DNA of 6,136 nucleotides from Oscillospiraceae bacterium (GTDB lineage Bacteria > Bacillota_A > Clostridia > Saccharofermentanales > Saccharofermentanaceae), in contig CADCPU010000389.1 of NCBI GenBank assembly GCA_902803365.1, positions 1-6,136 of the forward strand, written 5' to 3'. Below are positions 1-5,807 of this stretch, one piece after another (within the stretch, counting starts at the first letter, position 1; each line of letters opens with the position of its first letter). The position numbers were made by a program, and so were the translations under genes. The notes beneath the pieces were generated by a model. That model was not told the origin of the DNA. It searched no databases and saw only the letters and a program-made list of their open reading frames with translations.

Positions 1-2
1 AC

Positions 3-62
3 TGCGTTCATTCGATATCAAAGATTGAGGAACTTCCGGCATTGTTGCGTGAAATCCTGTAA
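3..62 (+). CDS. 3' end of an upstream gene, possibly a HAD-like hydrolase
   Basis: Only the last 19 codons and a TAA stop (60-62) lie in the window. The frame reads CVHSISKIEELPALLREIL, and the other two forward frames look less like protein. The ending, with a hydrophobic-Ser-Ile stretch followed by EELPALL, resembles the C-terminus of HAD-superfamily phosphatases and phosphoglucomutases, where an 'xxSIxELPxLL' helix closes the Rossmann domain. That is a resemblance from memory over very few residues, so the family is a guess; that this is a real gene end is more likely. It is followed by a 91-base spacer before the next start, with no strong terminator hairpin visible. Confidence 0.55.
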   Translation, partial: CVHSISKIEELPALLREIL

Positions 63-111
63 TAATATGCTGAAACTGCCTTATTTTTCCGCCTATTAGC
101 AGGGAACTTAT

Positions 112-120
112 TGATATACT
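112..120 (+). promoter_or_regulatory. Candidate extended -10 promoter for the lipoprotein cluster
   Basis: TGATATACT matches the extended -10 pattern TGnTATAAT with one mismatch in the hexamer. The region 17 bases upstream (92-97, CCTATT) is a poor -35, which extended -10 promoters can tolerate. Transcription would begin near 127 and give a leader of roughly 27 bases that contains the ribosome binding site. It would drive the three-gene cluster that starts at 154. Confidence 0.4.
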
Positions 121-153
121 GTTTTTACAAATAATCAATAAGGAAGAGCGATT

Positions 154-2262
154 ATGAAATACAGAAAACTGCTTTCAGCGGGATTGATGTCCGCTGTGTT
201 ATTGTCGTCCCTGATCACAGCTTGTTCTGATAAAAAAGAACCCACTGTAGATAAAAGAGCTGAGAAAAACTCCGTGGAAGAAACTGAGGAGACCGAGGAG
301 GTTGAGACTTCTGAGACTGCCAAGAAATACGAAGACACTACACCTCAATTTGATGAGGAGGAGAGTCTGACGGATGAAGACGGCAGGGAATACGGTGATG
401 ACTTTGTCGGTAAGGTCAAGGTAAGTGATGAGACTCAAGATCTCTATGATGATTCTGATGCTATTATCAAGGAGGGTTTTGTACCTTCGGAGAATTACGG
501 ATATATCTTCCCATATGCGGCTACGCGAGTTGTTAATTCAGTAGTCAATTATGATGTTTATGATGCTGAAGCTGACAATACTGAATTTTCGATCGGAGGA
601 TTCCCCTATGATATAGGCTTTTGTACTGCTGACGGTACCAGGATAACTGAGCCGATCTATGCCGGTGTGCAACTTATTACAAATTACTTATCGTTATTTA
701 ATGATTTTGCTGATCCATATTTGTACATAGTTACAGATATGAATCATAAGCAGGCGCTTGTAACCCTTGACGGTAAGAAATCTACCGAGTTTATCTATGA
801 TTATATTGCTGACGGAACCGACTGCCATCCGGACTGGTTCCATTGTTATCAGGTCGATGAAGAAGCGCAGACTACGACTATAACAGTATATGATTCAGAA
901 CTTAATGTTGTTCATGATTCCATTAAATTACCATTCTTGTTGAAGGGAACTTATCTTGACGGATCCGGTGAATATTTTATGAGCGTTATGGAATTCCTGG
1001 GCGATAAGCATGTTATCCTGTCCGGCGGTTCGACTGAGATCAGTGCTCAGCAGCCGGTAAGAATCTATAATTATGAGACTAATACCGAGGTAGGTGTCGG
1101 TGACCATATAGTTTGCAGTGATAATTCGGTCATAATCCTCAAGGACGGAAAGTATTATCTGTCAGATCTGGAAGGCAATCCGCTTACGGAATCTTATGAA
1201 TACTGCCTTACTTATGATAACCAGAGGGGACTGGCGATCTTCTCCAATCAGCAGGATTATGGCAAGGTCTTCGTATATGATGGTAACGGAGAACTTAAGA
1301 CAGTTACCGCAAGCGATTACGAAGGCATATATGAGTCAGGTAATTTCTATGTTTCAGCTTCATCTCAAAAAAGAACTGTTCTTGAATTGTATGATAAAGA
1401 CAAGAATTACATCAGGACAGCCGATGCATCTTTGGGTTATGGAGAGTCATATGATGGTTACTATTGGGAGATCTTTATTCCTGATGAGGACGATCCTAAT
1501 TCCGGATACAGTTATGAGGCTACGGATTGCGGAGACGGATTTTTTGAGTACGAAAAAGGATATGTAAAAGAGATACAGATCGGAGAGAATATCTATCAGA
1601 TCTTTGATATGGATTTTAATCCTGTAGCGGAAGTTAATGGAGACTTTGCGATAGGTATTTCGGACGGAAAGATTCTCCATGGAATCAATACGGATCAAGG
1701 ATTCTTTGATCTTGATAAAGGCGAGTATGTTGAAGTCGAAAAGACTGCCGAACCAATATACGGGACAAAGTTCGGAGACGGATATGAATATCAGGAGTGC
1801 AGGGGTATCTATGATAAGACAGGTGCTGAAATCCTGGCTCTGCGCGATTATCCGTACATGATGCTCAAAGATCCTGTAACAGACAAGCATTATTATATTT
1901 TCAGTACTTCAGGGATCAATAACGGATTCTGGTCCGGTAAGGATTATGATTATATGGAAGAAACAGGGTTTAACAGGATATTCTGCGTAGAAGATAATGC
2001 GTTTGTCGATCTTGATTTCAAAAAAGGCTATACAGATATAATCGGGATTATGGATTCGCATATAATGCTTTCAGTAAATAATGTCTATGTTCCTGATTAT
2101 GTTGCAGCATATTCGACTCATCCGTTTGATACAGACACAAAGGGATTCTATGAGATATATGATATTAGTGATCCTGAAGAACCTGTGTTAAAATTCCATT
2201 ATACGGAAAAAGACCAGGCGGAGACATCTGACTATGCTCAGGAGGATTCCGCAGAAGGCTGA
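154..2262 (+). CDS. Secreted lipoprotein with WG-repeat/beta-propeller-like repeats
   Basis: A 702-residue protein predicted to be exported and lipid-anchored on the outer face of the membrane. Residues 1-23 form a signal peptide (basic MKYRK, then a hydrophobic core) ending in the lipobox ITA-Cys24. Residues 33-85 are a linker very rich in Glu, Asp, Thr and Ser, as expected of a flexible spacer. From about residue 150 to the end, short motifs of the type 'hydrophobic-Tyr-Asp-x-x-Gly' recur (near 205, 245, 304, 337, 374, 412, 483, 517, 552 and 668), often 30-40 residues apart. Several, such as FCTADG followed by EPIY, or LVTLDG followed by EFIYDY, look like WG-type repeats, which build beta-propeller-like scaffolds for binding. 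No catalytic motif is seen, so the ligand is unknown. AAGGAAG at 140-146 sits 7 bases before the ATG and supports this start. The next gene begins 8 bases after the stop. Confidence 0.85.
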   Translation: MKYRKLLSAGLMSAVLLSSLITACSDKKEPTVDKRAEKNSVEETEETEEVETSETAKKYEDTTPQFDEEESLTDEDGREYGDDFVGKVKVSDETQDLYDDSDAIIKEGFVPSENYGYIFPYAATRVVNSVVNYDVYDAEADNTEFSIGGFPYDIGFCTADGTRITEPIYAGVQLITNYLSLFNDFADPYLYIVTDMNHKQALVTLDGKKSTEFIYDYIADGTDCHPDWFHCYQVDEEAQTTTITVYDSELNVVHDSIKLPFLLKGTYLDGSGEYFMSVMEFLGDKHVILSGGSTEISAQQPVRIYNYETNTEVGVGDHIVCSDNSVIILKDGKYYLSDLEGNPLTESYEYCLTYDNQRGLAIFSNQQDYGKVFVYDGNGELKTVTASDYEGIYESGNFYVSASSQKRTVLELYDKDKNYIRTADASLGYGESYDGYYWEIFIPDEDDPNSGYSYEATDCGDGFFEYEKGYVKEIQIGENIYQIFDMDFNPVAEVNGDFAIGISDGKILHGINTDQGFFDLDKGEYVEVEKTAEPIYGTKFGDGYEYQECRGIYDKTGAEILALRDYPYMMLKDPVTDKHYYIFSTSGINNGFWSGKDYDYMEETGFNRIFCVEDNAFVDLDFKKGYTDIIGIMDSHIMLSVNNVYVPDYVAAYSTHPFDTDTKGFYEIYDISDPEEPVLKFHYTEKDQAETSDYAQEDSAEG

Positions 2263-2266
2263 GGAG
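2261..2266 (+). promoter_or_regulatory. Ribosome binding site overlapping the lipoprotein stop codon
   Basis: GAGGAG begins inside the TGA stop of the lipoprotein gene (2260-2262) and ends 4 bases before the ATG at 2271. This layout suggests that ribosomes finishing the first gene can restart on the second (translational coupling). The short 4-base spacing leaves internal ATGs at 2286 or 2292 as less likely alternatives. Confidence 0.6.
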
Positions 2267-2270
2267 ACAT

Positions 2271-3119
2271 ATGGTAATTATTTCGATGCTTATGGCAATG
2301 GGATTATTTCTCGTTGTGTTGATCGGTATAGTGGTATTAGTTATAGGTATCACTTTGGGCATCGTTTCACTTTTTTTGAAGCACCGCAAGAAGAGAGTAG
2401 CCCCGATCATCCTGGGGATACTCTCTGTCTTTTTCATGATCACGGGTCTTATCTTGGCGATCGCACCGCATTTTCTGGTCGAGGGTGGAACGGCGATCAA
2501 GGATGCCGTTTATAACAAAGAGATCGCTCAGTTTGATGATGACGAGATCGCGTATGTTGACCATTTCCTTGATCTGGACGAAGGTTTTGAGTATAAGGGT
2601 GTTCAATATGATTGTTGCCCGGACGACTTCCTCGTTCCTGATGGCGATATGGAAGAAGCAGGCGCTATCGTCTATGACAACGGAAAGCATACGATACTTT
2701 ATAAGCCTGAAGTTGATTACGGAGCAGACAGTCTGCTTTGTACTCAAGGCGGAATCTTCTGCAAGCATTCCGATATCGATGATATTTTGGATCACTACAG
2801 GAATGATGCGGACCTTCACGGAAAACTCATCTATACGAAGACGAATGATATCGTCGCGCTCGAAAAGGATGATGTTGACGATGATATGATCAGGCAGATC
2901 AGAGATTACATAAGCGCTAACGGCTCTGAGGAACACGAAGAACTCGAGGCGGCAAGGGATATTCATATCGACCTCTATTCGGAGGATGGCGTATATTGGC
3001 TCTCGATGAGCTTTAGGGTCAAGCACGATGCGGTACAGGCAAAATATAATAATATATATGCGGATCTGCCGGACGAATATGCGGATTACATAAGACAGAT
3101 CACGGAAGACAAGGATTAA
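2271..3119 (+). CDS. Two-helix membrane protein with acidic extracytoplasmic domain
   Basis: A 282-residue protein of no recognised family. Residues 2-36 are a long, almost uninterrupted hydrophobic stretch, and residues 44-66 form a second membrane helix. The short connecting loop 37-42 (KHRKKR) is strongly basic. By the positive-inside rule it lies in the cytoplasm, which puts the C-terminal ~215 residues outside the cell. That domain is rich in Asp and Glu, contains four cysteines (115, 116, 157, 164) that could form disulfides or bind metal, and mixes predicted strands (for example KHTILY, KLIYTK) with helices. The gene lies 8 bases after the lipoprotein and 14 bases before a small acidic gene, so it is probably part of the same operon. 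Co-location on the outer surface suggests it may associate with the lipoprotein; that is inference. The coding call is firm; the function is unknown. Confidence 0.8.
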   Translation: MVIISMLMAMGLFLVVLIGIVVLVIGITLGIVSLFLKHRKKRVAPIILGILSVFFMITGLILAIAPHFLVEGGTAIKDAVYNKEIAQFDDDEIAYVDHFLDLDEGFEYKGVQYDCCPDDFLVPDGDMEEAGAIVYDNGKHTILYKPEVDYGADSLLCTQGGIFCKHSDIDDILDHYRNDADLHGKLIYTKTNDIVALEKDDVDDDMIRQIRDYISANGSEEHEELEAARDIHIDLYSEDGVYWLSMSFRVKHDAVQAKYNNIYADLPDEYADYIRQITEDKD

Positions 3120-3125
3120 AGGAGA
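3118..3125 (+). promoter_or_regulatory. Ribosome binding site of the small acidic gene
   Basis: AAAGGAGA is a strong Shine-Dalgarno match and overlaps the TAA stop of the preceding gene (3117-3119). Its GGAG core ends 9 bases before the ATG at 3134, which fixes that start and keeps the gene in the same transcript. Confidence 0.7.
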
Positions 3126-3133
3126 ATAGAATT

Positions 3134-3526
3134 ATGGAAGGTTTTGCTTTTGAAGATCTTAAGAATTGGATAGATGAGGCTCTGGATCAGGGGATCCCTG
3201 AGGGCGTAGTGGCGCTCAATTTCAATCTTTATGATGACGAAGATGCTGATTGGTCAGCTGAGATCATCGGTGCAGGCAGCTTTGATATGGATAACGATGA
3301 TTGGGCTTGTGACGAGGTGACTGACTTCGGAACGAGAGATGAGCCCTTCTCATGGCATGATGAGGACAAGGACTGGGAAGAGATCCTTGAGGTGTTTAAG
3401 GACGACGTTGCCAGATATCTTGTTGAAGGAAAGCATGCGGAAGAACTTAAGAAGTATAAGGCGATCGGCGTCGGTTTTGTTGACGGCGAGATCGAACTGT
3501 TTGTTCCTGGCGGATCTGAAGAGTGA
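3134..3526 (+). CDS. Small acidic cytosolic protein, possibly immunity-like
   Basis: A 130-residue, highly acidic protein without signal peptide or membrane helix, so it should stay in the cytoplasm. It opens with an amphipathic helix (residues 5-18, FEDLKNWIDEALD), followed by alternating strands and a Trp/Asp-rich centre: ALNFNLYDDED at 27-37, W40, and DWACDE at 56-61 leading into DFGTR. A helix with conserved-looking aromatic residues follows (WEEILEVF at 81-88), then a closing strand pair, YKAIGVGFVDGEIELF (108-123). It resembles, from memory, a small uncharacterised protein type in Firmicutes that often sits in toxin/immunity-type neighbourhoods, but I cannot name a family. No toxin is recognisable here. 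It is last in the three-gene cluster and is followed by an AT-rich spacer. The gene call is strong; the role is open. Confidence 0.8.
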   Translation: MEGFAFEDLKNWIDEALDQGIPEGVVALNFNLYDDEDADWSAEIIGAGSFDMDNDDWACDEVTDFGTRDEPFSWHDEDKDWEEILEVFKDDVARYLVEGKHAEELKKYKAIGVGFVDGEIELFVPGGSEE

Positions 3527-3537
3527 TCGTTCAGTGA

Positions 3538-3561
3538 TATATTAATCGAATCAATAATATA
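3538..3561 (+). repeat. AT-rich inverted repeat in the spacer after the acidic gene
   Basis: TATATTA (3538-3544) pairs perfectly with TAATATA (3555-3561). One A-A mismatch and one further T-A pair extend the stem, around the loop CGAATC. The stem is all A/T and no T-run follows directly (TTTTCT starts at 3565), so it would be a weak terminator. A dyad of this kind next to a promoter is also typical of a regulator's operator. It overlaps the -35 end of the promoter candidate described at 3558-3586. Confidence 0.45.
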
Positions 3562-3586
3562 CAGTTTTCTGTTGCGCGGGTAATAT
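3558..3586 (+). promoter_or_regulatory. Weak promoter candidate for the glycosidase-like gene
   Basis: TATACA (3558-3563, four of six matches to TTGACA) lies 17 bases before TAATAT (3581-3586, four of six matches to TATAAT). The spacing is ideal but both boxes are imperfect. Transcription would start near 3593, about 25 bases before the ATG at 3619. Read-through from the upstream cluster is an alternative source of this transcript. Confidence 0.3.
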
Positions 3587-3608
3587 GAACTCAGATTCTA
3601 TTGGACCG

Positions 3609-3613
3609 GGTGA
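3609..3613 (+). promoter_or_regulatory. Ribosome binding site that places the start at 3619
   Basis: GGTGA complements the anti-Shine-Dalgarno UCACC and ends 5 bases before ATG 3619. The longer reading frame would start at TTG 3601, which has no such site in the bases before it (AACTCAGATTCTA), so ATG 3619 is preferred. Confidence 0.6.
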
Positions 3614-3618
3614 ACGAT

Positions 3619-5355
3619 ATGCATTACAAGAATTTTAAGACTGTTGTTTATATTACTGCGGAGATAGCTTCTTCGCTTACTTCTGAGAAGCTTGCTTCTG
3701 ATCACGCATTTCTCGAAAAATATATAGGCTTGGATAAAGTCTATCTGGAAACTCACAGAGGAAACATCGATGTGCCTGAGGAGCAGTTACTCATGATCAA
3801 GGAATATCTCGAGAGTAAAGGAGTAGTCGTATCGGGCGGCATTACGACAATAACTCCGGATCTCGAGGGTTCTGAACCAGGCAAGCGAAGACTGTTCGGA
3901 ACATTTTGTTATACGGATCCCGTTATGCGTGCCAAGGTCAAGGAAATATCCGAATCTGCCGCGCGTATCTTTGATGAGGTGATCCTGGACGATTTCTATT
4001 TTACGAATTGTACATGTGCGAGCTGCATTGAAAAGAAGGGGGACAGGGACTGGATCTCCTTCAGACGCGATCTTATGCGTGAAGTATCGGAGGAACTTAT
4101 CGTAGGTCCTGCGCGTAAGGTCAATCCAAATATCAAGATGGTGGTCAAGTATCCGAACTGGCGTGAGTCGTATCACTTTACGGGATATCTTCCGAAGGAT
4201 CAGCAGGATATCTTTGATGCAACATATATCGGTACCGAGACGAGAAGCCCCAAGTATGCGGATCAGCATCTGCCTGAGTATCTGAGTTATGCGCTTGTCA
4301 GGTATATTGATAATGCTTGGCCTGGCAGGAATGGAGGCGGATGGTTTGACACTTATCAGTGTTGGTCTGCTGACCGTTATCTCGAGCAGATGTACCTTAC
4401 TGTTTTCGCGAAAGCAAAGGAACTCATGTTCTTCCAGTGGAGCGATCTTATCGACAATCATTTTGTCGGAGGCGCAGGGATCCAACTTGAAAAGCTGGAT
4501 AAGATGATCGATGGGATCGGTAATCCTACCGGTCTTCCTGTATATATCCCGTATGAATCTTCGGGTGAGAATCATCTTGAGATGCGCCTGGGTATGATCG
4601 GTATCCCTGTTGACATGACGCCGGAGTTTCCTTCAGATTCCAATATGGTCATGCTCACTGAGAGTTCTGCATGTGATCCTATGGTGGTCGATAAGCTCAG
4701 AAAGTTTGTTGAAGCTGGTGGAGATGCCGTAATTACGACCGGATTCCTTGCCAAGACGCAGGATGAACTTAACAGGATCGGACTTACTGAGGCGAGGGTG
4801 ACCGGCAGGAAACTCACCGTTACAAGATATCAGGCAACGAGCGACTGGGCCGGTTATGCTGATGATGTTAAGCCTGTGATCTTTCCGGAGATCGTGCATG
4901 GCAATAACGCCTCTTGGTCATTCCTTAACGGGGGTGACGGGGATTATCACACCTCGATCCTGCTTCAGAGTACTTATGGCAAGGGACAGCTCTTTATACT
5001 GTCAGTGCCTGATAATCCTTCTGATTTCAGCAGGATGCCGGACCTTGCGACCGATGTGATCAAGAAAGTACTGTGTGACGGTACGTATGTATCCGGCAAA
5101 GACTTATCTCTCTTCACCTATGATGACGGCAATATGATCATGTATCGCTATGTTAAAGGGGATATCAGACCTGATCGAGTCAGGGTTTATACGGATAAGC
5201 AGGTCTCGGCTCTTGTTGATACTGCTTCAGGCCGAAAGTTCGACGTCAGTTCAGTCCGTGTATTTGAGAATTGGGAAGAAAAGCGCTACTATTATGCTGA
5301 TATCATACTTGTTCCGGGTGTGTTCAAAAAACTGAGATGGGAAAGTGGAATATGA
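3619..5355 (+). CDS. Putative cytoplasmic glycoside-hydrolase-like protein (TIM barrel + GH42-type middle domain)
   Basis: A 578-residue protein from ATG 3619 (584 from a TTG at 3601, which lacks a ribosome binding site). There is no signal peptide, so it should act in the cytoplasm. Residues ~5-300 read like a (beta/alpha)8 barrel: short hydrophobic strands (TVVYITAE, KVYLETHRG, EVILDDFYF at 120-128, KMVVKYPNW, ELMFFQWSD at 268-276) alternate with helices. LDDF at 123-126 and Glu207 (TETR) lie at strand ends, where catalytic acids of such enzymes sit. Residues ~306-490 look like the glutamine-amidotransferase-fold domain that follows the barrel in GH42 beta-galactosidases (VYIPYES, LRKFVEAGGDAVITTGFL, GKGQLFILSVP). 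A short beta-rich tail follows. This architecture resembles the hypothetical glycosyl hydrolase (GHL6-like) proteins. Unusual is the CTCASC cluster (Cys 131, 133, 136) just after LDDF. The substrate is unknown; sugar-related function is inference from fold. The next gene overlaps its stop. Confidence 0.75.
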   Translation: MHYKNFKTVVYITAEIASSLTSEKLASDHAFLEKYIGLDKVYLETHRGNIDVPEEQLLMIKEYLESKGVVVSGGITTITPDLEGSEPGKRRLFGTFCYTDPVMRAKVKEISESAARIFDEVILDDFYFTNCTCASCIEKKGDRDWISFRRDLMREVSEELIVGPARKVNPNIKMVVKYPNWRESYHFTGYLPKDQQDIFDATYIGTETRSPKYADQHLPEYLSYALVRYIDNAWPGRNGGGWFDTYQCWSADRYLEQMYLTVFAKAKELMFFQWSDLIDNHFVGGAGIQLEKLDKMIDGIGNPTGLPVYIPYESSGENHLEMRLGMIGIPVDMTPEFPSDSNMVMLTESSACDPMVVDKLRKFVEAGGDAVITTGFLAKTQDELNRIGLTEARVTGRKLTVTRYQATSDWAGYADDVKPVIFPEIVHGNNASWSFLNGGDGDYHTSILLQSTYGKGQLFILSVPDNPSDFSRMPDLATDVIKKVLCDGTYVSGKDLSLFTYDDGNMIMYRYVKGDIRPDRVRVYTDKQVSALVDTASGRKFDVSSVRVFENWEEKRYYYADIILVPGVFKKLRWESGI

Positions 5356-5753
5356 GCGATAATGGATCAAAGAACCCTGTTGATGCGGTAAACAGCGTAT
5401 TGGCGGAACTTTATAAAGCACGAGATGATCTTAAGAAAGCAAAAAAATTGACGACTCTTACGAAGGTCCAGAGTGCCAATGATCAGATCCGTGCGGCTAA
5501 GAAGGCGTTTAAGGATAACGGCAAAGAGTTTACGGACAAAGCGCATCTGATCTCAGTGAAGGGTGAAGATCTGATATTGATCGACCTGAAGGAGTGGAGA
5601 GAGGTGGATCTTTTTAAAAAGGGTGCGGAATGGAGATATCTTGAGGTTCGCGTCAAGCTTCACGGGTTTGTCAAGGAAGCTCTGGAGAAGTGTGAAGACT
5701 GCGTCTGCAAGATGGAGATGATACGCGACGAGCTTTCGATTAAAAACCGTTAA
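5352..5753 (+). CDS. Small lysine-rich helical protein, unknown function
   Basis: A 133-residue soluble protein of no family I recognise. The chosen ATG at 5352 overlaps the preceding TGA stop as ATGA, a common sign of translational coupling. GGGAAAG at 5339-5345 is a modest ribosome binding site 6 bases upstream. An earlier in-frame ATG at 5337 has no such site in front of it. Residues 10-60 are a long run of Lys/Asp/Ala-rich helix that could form a coiled coil or a helical bundle. Residues 65-80 look like a strand pair (HLISVKGEDLILIDL), and a C-terminal helix (105-130) carries Cys 114, 117 and 119 (CEDCVC). No membrane segment or signal is visible. Its fixed position after the glycosidase-like gene suggests a partner or accessory protein, perhaps a binding or oligomerisation factor. 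This is inference from the overlap only. Confidence 0.75.
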   Translation: MSDNGSKNPVDAVNSVLAELYKARDDLKKAKKLTTLTKVQSANDQIRAAKKAFKDNGKEFTDKAHLISVKGEDLILIDLKEWREVDLFKKGAEWRYLEVRVKLHGFVKEALEKCEDCVCKMEMIRDELSIKNR

Positions 5754-5768
5754 TTTAAATGATATAAT
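5740..5768 (+). promoter_or_regulatory. Strong extended -10 promoter within the end of the preceding gene
   Basis: TTAAAA (5740-5745, four of six matches to TTGACA), a 17-base spacer, and a perfect TATAAT (5763-5768) preceded by TG at 5760-5761 make the best promoter in the window. The -35 box lies inside the last codons of the lysine-rich gene. Transcription should start near 5775, giving a leader of about 33 bases for the following lipoprotein, which is therefore likely transcribed separately. Confidence 0.7.
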
Positions 5769-5788
5769 ACACTTCAGTTGGTTTGATC

Positions 5789-5796
5789 AAGGAGTG
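5789..5796 (+). promoter_or_regulatory. Ribosome binding site of the second lipoprotein
   Basis: AAGGAGTG is a strong Shine-Dalgarno match. Its GGAG core ends 13 bases before ATG 5808, which is long, but 10 bases before an in-frame TTG at 5805 and 4 before another at 5799. Start at TTG 5805 is therefore a serious alternative. Confidence 0.65.
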
Positions 5797-5807
5797 TTTT
5801 GTGGTTG

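Noticed and set aside
70..103. Possible terminator hairpin in the first spacer
   Set aside because: TGCTGA and TTAGCA can pair only with one G-U pair across a loop of about 22 bases, and no T-run follows. Too weak to call.
1447..1890. Open frame of 147 codons on the - strand
   Set aside because: It lies inside the large lipoprotein gene, has low-complexity hydrophobic content and no start signals.
2234..2515. Forward open frame of 93 codons bridging the first two genes
   Set aside because: It overlaps both real genes in another frame, and its product (rich in Arg, Gly and His) shows no domain or signal.
2367..3026. Open frame of 219 codons on the - strand
   Set aside because: It lies entirely inside the two-helix membrane protein gene. 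The forward frame has a membrane hairpin, a start and a ribosome binding site; the reverse has none.
3787..4575. Open frame of 262 codons on the - strand
   Set aside because: It lies wholly inside the glycosidase-like gene, has no ribosome binding site or neighbours on that strand, and its product is Arg/Ile-rich with no domain sense. It is a shadow of the true frame.
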